Source: JACVRW01 sp038323835
GTDB taxonomy: Bacteria > Actinomycetota > Thermoleophilia > Solirubrobacterales > Thermoleophilaceae
Assembly (NCBI GenBank): GCA_038323835.1
Contig: JBBQHI010000013.1
Span: forward strand, 1-64,000
Direction of reading: 5' to 3'
DNA length: 64,000 nt
The notes under the pieces were generated by a model. That model was not told the DNA's origin and searched no databases. It saw nothing but the letters and a program-made list of their open reading frames with translations. Of this stretch, positions 56,101-63,478 are shown piece by piece; positions within the stretch are counted from its first letter, which is position 1, and every line of letters begins with the position of its first letter. The translations under genes and the position numbers were made by a program.

Positions 56101-56688
56101 GTGGGTGACGAGACACATCCGTTCGTTCTGACCGGCGGCCGGGCGGCACTCGGGACGCTCGACCGCGCACACGCGCCGCTGCTGGGCCAGTGGCTGAACG
56201 ATCCCGAGGTCAGGCACGGGCTGGCCTTCCGCGGGCTGGTGGACCTGCCGGCGGAGGAGCGCTGGCTCCAGCAGATGAGCGAGGCGGGAGCCGAGCGGCG
56301 TCCCGTGACCGTCGGCTTCGCCGTGCACGACACGGAGGACGGCGAGCCGGTGGGCGTGTGCTCTCTCGAGCAGATCGACCACTCCTTCGGGCGCTGCGAG
56401 TTCGGCATCTTCCTCGGCCGCCGCCGCGGGTCGGGCATCGGCACCGACGCCACTCGGCTCGCGCTGGACTGGGCCTTCCACATGGTGGGCCTCCGCAACG
56501 TGCTGCTAGAGACCTACGACTTCAATGCGCAGGCCCGGCGTGCCTATGAGCGCGCGGGCTTCCGCGAGATCGGCCGGCGCCGCGACGCGGTGAGCGCCCT
56601 CGGCCGGCGCTGGGACGCGATCCTCATGGACGCCGTGGCCTCGGAGTTCGAGGGCTCGGTGCTGACGCGGCTGCTTCCGGAGGGCTGA
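56101..56688 (+). CDS. GNAT-family N-acetyltransferase (RimJ/RimL type)
   Basis: A 195-residue acetyltransferase with the GNAT pattern: LGQWLNDPEVRHGLAFRGLV, a GVCSLEQIDHSFGRCEFGIF strand, the acetyl-CoA loop RRRGSGIGTDATRLALDWAF (near residues 102-121), and NAQARRAYERAGFREIGRRR. It may acetylate a protein N-terminus or small molecule. It is on the opposite strand to both neighbours, inserted between cysS and an amidase in an otherwise conserved order. The GTG start is at 56101. Confidence 0.85.
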   Translation: MGDETHPFVLTGGRAALGTLDRAHAPLLGQWLNDPEVRHGLAFRGLVDLPAEERWLQQMSEAGAERRPVTVGFAVHDTEDGEPVGVCSLEQIDHSFGRCEFGIFLGRRRGSGIGTDATRLALDWAFHMVGLRNVLLETYDFNAQARRAYERAGFREIGRRRDAVSALGRRWDAILMDAVASEFEGSVLTRLLPEG

Positions 56689-56695
56689 CGGGTCG

Positions 56696-58075
56696 CTAGG
56701 ACACCGGTGGCCGGCGGGCGGGCCAGCCCACCTCGGCCTCCAGTTGCGCGGCGAGTGAGAGCAGGGTCTCCTCTCCCGAGGGCCGGCTGATCAGCTGCAT
56801 GCCCATCGGCAGCCCGGTGTCGCTCATCCCAGGCGCGGGCACCGACATCGCGGGCTGGCCGGTGTGGTTCCAGATCGGCGTGAAGGGATAGGTGTCCGCC
56901 ATCCCGAGGAGACAGCGCAGCGCGCCCAGCCCCTCCCACTCGGCCGCGCCGACGGGCGGCTTCCCGGTGGTGGGCGTGACCAGCACGTCGAAGTCGTCGA
57001 AGATGCGGTCGATGCGCCGGGCGTGGGCCCCAGCGTCGCGCTGCGCCCGCTCGACCTGAAAGCGGGGGATCAGCCCGCCGATCCGGCCGAAGCCGCGGGT
57101 GCGCCGCTGGAGGCGGTCGGGACGCGGGACCCGGCCCACGTCCTGGGCCACGCCGCCGAGGTAGCGAGCAATCCCGGCGTTGGGGCCGGCCAGGCCGTAG
57201 TCGGGGTCGCGCGTCTCTACGTGATGCCCGAGCGAGCGCAGCACGTCGCCCGTCTCCTCCAGCGCCCGGCGTATCTGTGAGCTCACCCGTGCCGGTGCGG
57301 GGGGCTTGGCGGAGAGGGCGATCCGGAGCCGCTCCGGCGGGCGGGCGGCGGCGGCCGCGTAGCGGCCGTCCTCGGTGCCCGCGCCCACGTCGAGCAGCAG
57401 CGCGGAGTCGGCCACCGTTCGGGCCTCGAAGCCGAGCGCGCTCATCCCGTACCAGTGCTCGGTGAGCGGCGAGAGCGGAATCCTGTCCCGCTGCGGCTTC
57501 AGTCCCACCAGCCCGCAGTTGGCGGCCGGTATGCGAATCGACCCGGCGCCGTCCGAGGCCGTGGCGGCGGGCACCAGTCCCGCGGCCACCGCAGCCGCGC
57601 TTCCGCCGCTCGACCCGCCGGGCGTGGCGTCCAGGTCCCAGGGGTTGCGCGTGATGCCGAAGGCCGGGCCCTCGGTGGACCCGATGATGGCCAGCTCGGG
57701 CAGGTTGGTCTTGCCGATGAAGACCGCGCCCGCTGCCCGCAGGCGAGACACGAACTCCCCGTCACGGGTGGCGGGCTCGCTGAACGCTGCGGTGCCCCAG
57801 CGTGTGACCTCCCCCGCCAGGTCCTCGGTGTCCTTCACCGCCAGCGGCACTCCGAGCAGCGGCCGCGTATCGCCGCCCCGGCGGCGGGCGTCGGCCTGGC
57901 CGGCGTCGGCCAGGGCGCGCTCCGCCATCACGATGCGGAATGCGTTGAGCGCGGGGTCGAGGCGCCCGATGCGGTCGAGAAACAGCTCCACCAGCTCTCG
58001 CGAGGAGACCTGCCCCTCGCGGACCTGGCCGGCCAGGCTCACCACCCCGGCAAAGGCGAGGTCGTCGCGGTCCAT
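56696..58075 (-). CDS. Amidase signature family protein
   Basis: A 459-residue amidase with the whole Ser-Ser-Lys triad: Lys in LLGVPLAVKDTEDLAG (near 79), the cis-Ser in TPGGSSGGSAAAVAAG (near 155), and the nucleophile in DGAGSIRIPAANCGLVGLKP (near 178). The family hydrolyses amides including, in GatA, glutamine for tRNA amidation; GatB or GatC genes are not near, so an ordinary amidase is likelier. It is transcribed from a TAGAGT hexamer 8 bp before ATG. The window begins with the end of a relative. Confidence 0.9.
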   Translation of the reverse strand: MDRDDLAFAGVVSLAGQVREGQVSSRELVELFLDRIGRLDPALNAFRIVMAERALADAGQADARRRGGDTRPLLGVPLAVKDTEDLAGEVTRWGTAAFSEPATRDGEFVSRLRAAGAVFIGKTNLPELAIIGSTEGPAFGITRNPWDLDATPGGSSGGSAAAVAAGLVPAATASDGAGSIRIPAANCGLVGLKPQRDRIPLSPLTEHWYGMSALGFEARTVADSALLLDVGAGTEDGRYAAAAARPPERLRIALSAKPPAPARVSSQIRRALEETGDVLRSLGHHVETRDPDYGLAGPNAGIARYLGGVAQDVGRVPRPDRLQRRTRGFGRIGGLIPRFQVERAQRDAGAHARRIDRIFDDFDVLVTPTTGKPPVGAAEWEGLGALRCLLGMADTYPFTPIWNHTGQPAMSVPAPGMSDTGLPMGMQLISRPSGEETLLSLAAQLEAEVGWPARRPPVS

Positions 58076-58083
58076 CCGGGCGG

Positions 58084-58089
58084 ACTCTA
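58084..58089 (-). promoter_or_regulatory. -10 hexamer TAGAGT of the amidase gene
   Basis: The hexamer lies 8 bp before ATG 58075; it overlaps the end of ispF. Confidence 0.45.
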
Positions 58090-58578
58090 GCCCGAACAGC
58101 CGGCCGGCGTGAGGGCCGCCGTGGCCAGCGCGGCTATCCCCTCGCCCCGTCCCACGAAGCCCATTCCCTCACCGGTGGTGAACTTCACGTTCACGTCCCC
58201 CTCGGGCACCCCGAGCGCCTCCGCCAGCCGCTCGCGCATGGAAGCCCGGTGGGTGCCCAGCTGGGGCGTCTCGCACACCACCACGGCGTCCACGTTCCCC
58301 GGCACCAGACCGCGCTCGTCCAGCAGGACGCGCACCTGGCGCAGGAGATCCAGGCTGTCGGCATCGCGCCAGCGCTCGTCCGTATCCGGGAAATGAGCCC
58401 CGATGTCGTCGAGCCCGGCGGCCCCGAGCAGGGCGTCGATCACCGCGTGCGTGAGCACATCGGCATCGGAGTGCCCGGCAAGGCCGCGATCGAAGGGGAT
58501 CTCCACGCCGCCCAGGATCAGGCGCCGCCCGTCCTCGAGCCGGTGGGAGTCGAATCCCATGCCCGTGCGCACCGTCAT
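58087..58578 (-). CDS. ispF: 2-C-methyl-D-erythritol 2,4-cyclodiphosphate synthase
   Basis: A 163-residue enzyme of the MEP isoprenoid pathway, which cyclises CDP-ME-2-phosphate with loss of CMP. It has GMGFDSHRL (zinc ligands D and H, near residues 8-14), LAGHSDADVLTHAVIDALLG (third ligand H and Asp), HFPDTDERWRDADS and the C-terminal NVKFTTGEGMGFVGRGEGIA. ATG 58576-58578 overlaps the upstream gene's stop (ATGA). The order is ispD-PHP-ispF, so one unrelated enzyme lies between the two MEP genes. Confidence 0.96.
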   Translation of the reverse strand: MTVRTGMGFDSHRLEDGRRLILGGVEIPFDRGLAGHSDADVLTHAVIDALLGAAGLDDIGAHFPDTDERWRDADSLDLLRQVRVLLDERGLVPGNVDAVVVCETPQLGTHRASMRERLAEALGVPEGDVNVKFTTGEGMGFVGRGEGIAALATAALTPAGCSG

Positions 58579-59417
58579 CCGATCGCCTCCATCCGCCGCT
58601 CGCGCTGCTCGAACACCGCCAACTCGGTCACACCGGCGTCCCCGAGCCACTCCACCGCGCGTTCGTACTCGTACCCGAGGTGTTCGGGCACGTGCGCGTC
58701 ACTCGACAGGGCCACCGGCCGCCCTGCCTCCAGGCACATCTCCAGGAACGCCCGGTCCGGGTAGATCTCCCCGACCGGCTTGCGCCACCCGGCCGTGGAC
58801 ACCTCGACGGCCACGTCCGACTCGGCAATCCCGTCCATGGCGAGCTCGTAGAAGCGGCGCAGGTCACCGGCGGGCCTGGGCACCTCCCCTCCCCAGACCT
58901 TGACCAGGTCGGGGTGGGCCATGATGTCGAACAGGCCGCACCGGGCCAGCTCTCCGAGCGTCTCGAAGTACCCACGCCAGACCTTCTCGGGGTCTTGCGA
59001 GCGCCAAATGTCCCAGGCCTCCCAGCCCTCGGCCCCGTGCACGTCCACGGCCTCGTCGCGCAGGAAGTGCAGCGAGCCCACCACATAGTCCCAGGGGCGC
59101 CCGTCCAGCAGGTTGGCCAGCCTGTCCTCGCGCCCGGGAAGGAAGTCCGCCTCGATGCCGAGCCGGAGGTCCGTGTCCTCGCGCACGAAGCGGGAGTAGT
59201 CGTCCAGGTCGTCCACGGCCCAGTGCCGGTACCAGGGGTGCTCCCAGACCTCGAGCGCCTGCGAGAAGCGATGGATGTGCTCGGACACGCCCAGCTCCTC
59301 GATCCCTCGTTCGGCGGCGGTCTCCCGGTAACGCTCCGCGTTGGCCGGCGTGAAGTAGCGCTCGGCGGTGGCGTCCTCCCGGTCGGGACGGAGGTGGACG
59401 TGGTAGTCGGTCAGCAC
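58575..59417 (-). CDS. PHP-domain phosphatase, histidinol-phosphatase type
   Basis: A 280-residue PHP-fold metal phosphatase. It begins with DYHVHLRPD (metal ligands), followed by GVSEHIHRF (near 45), LGIEADFLPGREDRL, WDYVVGSLHFL, DIMAHPDLVKVWGG and a C-terminal LSSDAHVPEHLG. The set fits HisK/HisJ-like histidinol phosphatases, the last-but-one step of histidine synthesis, though other PHP phosphatases look similar. The GTG start at 59415-59417 overlaps ispD by 7 bp. Upstream residues in the same frame are arginine-rich shadow of ispD. Confidence 0.85.
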   Translation of the reverse strand: MLTDYHVHLRPDREDATAERYFTPANAERYRETAAERGIEELGVSEHIHRFSQALEVWEHPWYRHWAVDDLDDYSRFVREDTDLRLGIEADFLPGREDRLANLLDGRPWDYVVGSLHFLRDEAVDVHGAEGWEAWDIWRSQDPEKVWRGYFETLGELARCGLFDIMAHPDLVKVWGGEVPRPAGDLRRFYELAMDGIAESDVAVEVSTAGWRKPVGEIYPDRAFLEMCLEAGRPVALSSDAHVPEHLGYEYERAVEWLGDAGVTELAVFEQRERRMEAIG

Positions 59418-60049
59418 CGCGAGCGGAGTATCGCCTCGGCCATGCGCAGATCGAGATCGGTGGTGACCTTGAGGTTGTCCGGGGACGACTCCACGACCCG
59501 CACCGTACCTCCGGCGCGCTCCACGAGCCAGGCGTCGTCGGTGGCGGCGGCCAGAACCTCGGTACCGGCGTCGAGCGCCCGCCGCAGCACGTCGGCCCGG
59601 AAGACCTGCGGGGTCTGCACCGCCCATAGACGGTCGCGCTCGAGCGTGCGCTCCACCAGCCCCGAGGGACCTGCCTCCTTCACGGTGTCGGTCACGCGGG
59701 CGGCGGCGATCGCCGCGTCGGCGCCCTCGAGGGCGTCTATGCAGCGGGCCACCAGCTCAGGGGTCACCAGCGGTCGCGCGGCGTCGTGCACCACCACCAC
59801 CGTGGCCTCGGGCGCCGCGTCCAGGGCGTTGCGCACCGACTCGGAGCGCCAGTCACCTCCGCGCACGCGGTCGGGGGGTTGCTCGTGGCCTGCCGGAACC
59901 GCCACCACCACCCGCGCGCAGGCGTCGGCGAGGGCGGCCAGGCTCCAGTCGACCATGGGCCTTCCGGCACAGACGACGAACGCCTTGGGCCCGGAGGCGC
60001 CAAGGCGTTCGCCGCTGCCGCCGGCGGGAACGATCCCGACGACGGACAA
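59411..60049 (-). CDS. ispD: 2-C-methyl-D-erythritol 4-phosphate cytidylyltransferase
   Basis: A 212-residue nucleotidyltransferase of the MEP pathway that makes CDP-ME from MEP and CTP. The CTP loop is VPAGGSGERLGASGPKAFV (residues 7-25), followed by VVVHDAARPLVTPELV and WAVQTPQVFRADVL. It starts with TTG 60047-60049 and is coupled to the PHP gene. The carD gene precedes it by 21 bp, as carD-ispD in many Actinomycetota. Confidence 0.95.
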   Translation of the reverse strand: MSVVGIVPAGGSGERLGASGPKAFVVCAGRPMVDWSLAALADACARVVVAVPAGHEQPPDRVRGGDWRSESVRNALDAAPEATVVVVHDAARPLVTPELVARCIDALEGADAAIAAARVTDTVKEAGPSGLVERTLERDRLWAVQTPQVFRADVLRRALDAGTEVLAAATDDAWLVERAGGTVRVVESSPDNLKVTTDLDLRMAEAILRSRC

Positions 60050-60070
60050 GGAGTGCTCAGAGCGCGGCCA

Positions 60071-60649
60071 CTAGGCCGTGGCCGGCTCGCCGTTCCTGCT
60101 CGTGTGAGCGTCCGTGATGAGGGACTCGAGGTGGCTCTCCGCCTCGTCCTCCTCCATCACCAGGGCGTACATTAGCTCGGAGGCGAGGATCTTCTTCGCC
60201 CGCGTGTACATCTGCTTCTCCCCGGTGGAGAGGCCCTTCTCGGTCTCGCGGATGGCGAGGTTGCGCACCACCTCGGCGAGCTCGAACACGTCACCCGTCT
60301 TGATCTTCTCGCGGTTGTGCTTGAAGCGCCGGTTCCAGTTCTTCGGCATCTGGCTCACGTCATCGCGAAGGACCGACAGCACCTTCTTGACGTCATCCTC
60401 ACCGATCACGCGCCGTAGACCTGCTCGGTCGGCGTTCTCGCACGGCACCATCACCGTCATGTTGTTGTGAAGGATCTGGATGGTCAGGTACTGGCGCTTC
60501 TCGCCCAGCACTTCCTTCAGCTCCTTCTTGAGGACCTTCCCCGCGCCATGGTGGGGGTAGACCACCTGGTCACCGATCTCGTAGATCGCCGGCGGGCGCT
60601 CGATCTCGAGGTCCTCGATGATTTCCTGCTCGATGACTGCGTCGCTAAT
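60071..60649 (-). CDS. carD: CarD-family RNA polymerase-binding regulator, apparently with ATT start
   Basis: CarD binds the RNA polymerase beta subunit and stabilises promoter complexes. The RID domain begins YEIGDQVVYPHHGAGKVL (about residues 25-42), and the DNA-binding helical half follows (MPKNWNRRFKHNREKIKTGD). The only in-frame canonical start, GTG 60565, would cut the domain at VVYPHHG and remove the conserved IGD strand. AGGAGG at 60655-60660 has ideal 5-nt spacing to ATT 60647-60649, and an in-frame TAG lies just upstream. ATT is therefore the likely start, giving 192 residues. Confidence 0.85.
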   Translation of the reverse strand: MSDAVIEQEIIEDLEIERPPAIYEIGDQVVYPHHGAGKVLKKELKEVLGEKRQYLTIQILHNNMTVMVPCENADRAGLRRVIGEDDVKKVLSVLRDDVSQMPKNWNRRFKHNREKIKTGDVFELAEVVRNLAIRETEKGLSTGEKQMYTRAKKILASELMYALVMEEDEAESHLESLITDAHTSRNGEPATA

Positions 60650-60654
60650 GATGC

Positions 60655-60660
60655 CCTCCT
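60655..60660 (-). promoter_or_regulatory. carD: Shine-Dalgarno AGGAGG deciding the carD start
   Basis: The perfect AGGAGG is followed by GGCATC and then ATT at 60649. No ATG, GTG or TTG occurs in frame until GTG 60565, 84 bases further. The SD points to ATT (5-nt spacing) or possibly ATC 60652 (2-nt spacing). Confidence 0.7.
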
Positions 60661-60690
60661 ACGTATTGCGGCGTGATCGCCGCGTTCCCA

Positions 60691-61800
60691 TCACGTTTGT
60701 AGATACCGGTCCACGAGATTGATCTCCTGCAGCCTGCGCAGGCCCTCGCGGATGTCCTTCGCACGCAGGTCTCCGACACCCTCGACTGATTCCAGCTCGG
60801 GGTCGGATGCGGCGAGGATCTCGTCAAGCCCGTTGAACTCGCTCACGATGCTGTGCACCACCATCCTCGGCAGACGCGGGATGCGCCCGAGGATCCGGTG
60901 GCCGCGAGGCGAGGCCGGGTGGTCGAGTGTGTTGAGCTTGCGGTCATAGCCGAGCAGCTCGGACAGGCGACCGAAGTCGAGAAGGTCCTGGTGCGGGAGC
61001 CGTGCGAGCGAGTCGAGCACGGAGGCGTGCGCCTCGTCGGTGGGCGAGACGATGTAGTCGCGGACGAGGGCCGACTTGTCGGCGGCCACCCCCACCATCG
61101 TCTCCTCGAGCTGCATCTCGATCAGGCGGCCCTCCGCGCCGAGCTCCACGATGTAGCGCTCGATCTCCACCGCCATGCGCGTGACCAGCTCCGCGCGCTG
61201 GAGCACGGTGAGCACGTCGTGCAACGTCACGCCGCCCTCGAACTCGAGCGCGGTGAGGCGGGTGGACACCTGGTCCAGCCGGCTGCGGTACTTGTCGAGG
61301 GTGGCCAGGGCCTGGTTGGCCTTGGCCAGCACCACCGGGATGTCCTCGAGGATGTACTTCGCGCCGTCGAGGTAGAGCGACACCACGCCCCGGCCCGCCG
61401 AGATGGCGATCACGAGGGCGTCGGTCTGCTTCGAGACGCGCTCGGCCGTGCGGTGCCTCGTGCCCGTCTCGAGCGAGAGGATCGTGGGATCGGGCATCAG
61501 CTGCACGTTGGCCCACAGAATCTTGGTGCTGTTGGCCGCCAGCATGATCGCCCCGTCCATCTTGGCCAGCTGGTAGAGCAGCGCGGGCGTGTAGTCCACG
61601 TCCAGGCGCACCCCGCCGGAGAGGAGAAAGCCGAGCTCCTCGGACTCCCCGATACAGATCAGGGCGCCCGTGCGAGCGGGAACGATGTTGTCCAGGCCCT
61701 CCCTTACCGCGGTGCCCGGCGCCACCATCTCGAGTGCGCGAACCAGCCTTGGCTCTTGCCGGGCTTCGAACTCTGCAACTTCATCCCCGGCAAACGGCAT
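60691..61800 (-). CDS. disA: Diadenylate cyclase DisA (cyclic di-AMP synthase and DNA-integrity sensor)
   Basis: A 369-residue protein that makes cyclic di-AMP from two ATP and scans DNA for branches. The DAC domain (about 1-160) has MDGAIML (DGA motif, near residue 82) and TRHRTAERVSKQTDALVIAI (RHR motif, near 113-116). A helical linker and a C-terminal helix-hairpin-helix domain (SVEGVGDLRAKDIREGLRRL) follow. A TAGAAT hexamer lies 8 bp before ATG. It sits between radA and carD; its product should act on the riboswitch at 13323-13450. Confidence 0.96.
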   Translation of the reverse strand: MPFAGDEVAEFEARQEPRLVRALEMVAPGTAVREGLDNIVPARTGALICIGESEELGFLLSGGVRLDVDYTPALLYQLAKMDGAIMLAANSTKILWANVQLMPDPTILSLETGTRHRTAERVSKQTDALVIAISAGRGVVSLYLDGAKYILEDIPVVLAKANQALATLDKYRSRLDQVSTRLTALEFEGGVTLHDVLTVLQRAELVTRMAVEIERYIVELGAEGRLIEMQLEETMVGVAADKSALVRDYIVSPTDEAHASVLDSLARLPHQDLLDFGRLSELLGYDRKLNTLDHPASPRGHRILGRIPRLPRMVVHSIVSEFNGLDEILAASDPELESVEGVGDLRAKDIREGLRRLQEINLVDRYLQT

Positions 61801-61808
61801 GACCCCTA

Positions 61809-61814
61809 ATTCTA
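61809..61814 (-). promoter_or_regulatory. -10 hexamer TAGAAT of disA
   Basis: The hexamer lies 8 bp before ATG 61800. The sequence around it is AT-rich for this genome. Confidence 0.6.
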
Positions 61815-61906
61815 CGCGATCGGCCGTTTTCGTGCGGCGTTTTGGGCTCTAGGCAGCCTTTTTCAATGCCTGACACGTTTTGCGGCGGTCCGATGCCGCA
61901 GGGGCT

Positions 61907-61938
61907 GGGGAGGAGCGCAGCCGGATCGGTGATCCGGG
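61907..61938 (+). repeat. Dispersed hairpin element, copy 9 (right end lost)
   Basis: GGGGAGGAGCGCAG precedes the core CCGGATCGGTGATCCGG. The core has a paired change that keeps the stem, but the usual CGAGCACCGGA flank is replaced by GGATTGCTC. It lies 6 bp after the radA stop codon. Confidence 0.75.
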
Positions 61939-61944
61939 GATTGC

Positions 61945-63279
61945 TCAGGCTGCCCTCGCCGCCTGCCCGCCCCGAAGCGCCGCGTTGAGGGTGCCTAGTG
62001 CCGGGCCGGGGTGCAGCACGTGCGTGAGTCCGAACTTGCGCGCCTCGGCCAGCCGGCGGTCCGCGTGGGCCACCTGGCGAAGCTCTCCCGTGAGGCCGAG
62101 CTCCCCGAATGCCGCGGTGGGCTGCTCTCCGTCCGCGGCCACTCCGCGAGACGCCGAGGCCAGGGCCAGGGCGATCGCGAGGTCGGCGCCCGGCTCGTCC
62201 ACGCGCACACCGCCGGCGATCGACACGAACACGTCGTTGCCGCCGAGGCGCACGTTGCCGTGCCGGGACAGCACGGCCAGTATCAGCGCCAGGCGGTTGC
62301 GGTCCACGCCGTTGGCCACGCGCCGGGGCTGGGCTAGCTCGCTGGGCGCCACCAGCGCCTGGACCTCCACCAGCAGCGGGCGGGACCCCTCCATGGCGCA
62401 CAGCACGGTGGAGCCCGGCGCGCGGGTGGCCTCGGCCATGAAGCGAGCCGACGCGTCCTCGACCTCCACGAGGCCGCTGTCGCGCATCTCGAACACGCCC
62501 ACCTCGCTCGTGGAACCGAACCGGTTCTTGAGCGCCCGCACGGTTCGGTAAGAGCGCTCGCGCTCGCCCTCGAAGCTGAGCACACAGTCCACGAGGTGCT
62601 CCAGCACGCGCGGGCCGGCGATGGCACCCTCCTTGGTCACGTGGCCCACGAGGATCACCGCCACGCCGCGTTCCTTGGCCACGCGCATCAGCCTGCCGGC
62701 CACCTCGCGAACCTGGCCGACGGAACCCGCCGCTCCACTCAGGCCGGGATCGTTCAGCACCTGCACCGAGTCGATTACGCACACGTCCGGGCGCTCGGCC
62801 TCAATGGTGGCCACCACCGTGTCCAGGTCGGTCTCCGCGACGATCGGGACGCCGAGTGCCCGCGGGCCGAGGCGCTGCGCCCTGAGCTTCACCTGCGCCG
62901 CCGACTCCTCGCCCGACACGTAGAGCGTGGGCCGGCCGGCCGACGCCACGTTCCCGAGCGCCGCGCAGGTGAGCGTGGACTTGCCGATCCCGGGTGAGCC
63001 GCCGAGCAGCACCATCGATCCGGGCACGATCCCGCCGCCCAGGACGCGATCGAGCTCGCCGATCCCGGTGGTGATGCGGTCCACGGCGCTGGCCTCCACC
63101 TCGGCCAGCCTCACCGGGCGCAGGGCCCGGCTCGACCGCTTGCCCGCGCCCGCGGGCGCGGCGGCCCGGTGCTCCTCGACGAAGGTGTTCCACTCGCCGC
63201 AGCCGGGGCAGCGGCCGTGCCACTTCGGGCTCTCGTGCCCACAGGCCGAGCAGGCGAAGAGGGTGCTCGAGCGGGCCAT
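61945..63279 (-). CDS. radA: DNA repair protein RadA
   Basis: A 444-residue RecA-like ATPase that aids branch migration in recombination. The N-terminal zinc finger has CSACGHESPKWHGRCPGCGE (about residues 10-29). Walker A is GGSPGIGKST (near 95), the RadA-specific KNRFG motif follows at about 250, and a Lon-like C-terminal domain ends in the LGTLNAALRGG region. It is beside disA, its functional partner in DNA-damage control. ATG 63277-63279 has a TAGCCT hexamer 6 bp upstream. Confidence 0.95.
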   Translation of the reverse strand: MARSSTLFACSACGHESPKWHGRCPGCGEWNTFVEEHRAAAPAGAGKRSSRALRPVRLAEVEASAVDRITTGIGELDRVLGGGIVPGSMVLLGGSPGIGKSTLTCAALGNVASAGRPTLYVSGEESAAQVKLRAQRLGPRALGVPIVAETDLDTVVATIEAERPDVCVIDSVQVLNDPGLSGAAGSVGQVREVAGRLMRVAKERGVAVILVGHVTKEGAIAGPRVLEHLVDCVLSFEGERERSYRTVRALKNRFGSTSEVGVFEMRDSGLVEVEDASARFMAEATRAPGSTVLCAMEGSRPLLVEVQALVAPSELAQPRRVANGVDRNRLALILAVLSRHGNVRLGGNDVFVSIAGGVRVDEPGADLAIALALASASRGVAADGEQPTAAFGELGLTGELRQVAHADRRLAEARKFGLTHVLHPGPALGTLNAALRGGQAARAA

Positions 63280-63285
63280 GCAGCG

Positions 63286-63291
63286 AGGCTA
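63286..63291 (-). promoter_or_regulatory. -10 hexamer TAGCCT of radA
   Basis: The hexamer lies 6 bp before ATG 63279. Confidence 0.5.
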
Positions 63292-63356
63292 GGCGCGAGG
63301 GTGGACGGCTTCACCCCCCTCCCTGTGACGGTGTGGTGCGGTGCTCCGGCCCGCGG

Positions 63357-63399
63357 CGAGGAGCGCAGCTTGATCGCCGATCGAGCGAGCACCCCAGCC
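63357..63399 (+). repeat. Dispersed hairpin element, copy 10
   Basis: Flanks GCGAGGAGCGCAG and GAGCACCCCAGCC around a stem with CTTGATC and GATCGAG, loop GCC. Just left of it GGTGCGGTGCTCC (63336-63348) looks like a third, broken end, so the radA-exonuclease gap holds several partial copies. Confidence 0.75.
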
Positions 63400-63401
63400 A
63401 G

Positions 63402-63430
63402 GCACTCCCGATCGGGCCTCCGCTCCTCCC
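63402..63430 (-). repeat. Dispersed hairpin element, copy 11 (truncated)
   Basis: Plus-strand reading GCACTCCCGATCGGG then CCTCCGCTCCTCCC. The stem halves are fused without the loop, as if the middle were deleted. It is in opposite orientation to copy 10, only 2 bp away. Confidence 0.6.
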
Positions 63431-63478
63431 TGCAAGACCACCTTCCATCCGTCCGCCGGCGTAGATTGCATCGGCTCG

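Noticed and set aside
1..58075. The two amidase genes (1-330 and 56696-58075) as borders of a duplicated segment
   Set aside because: Only a shared family pattern is seen at their C-termini; there is no long DNA identity or repeated neighbours.
26565..63430. The dispersed hairpin as an ordinary rho-independent terminator
   Set aside because: There is no U-run after the stem in any copy, and the flanks outside the stem are as conserved as the stem itself.
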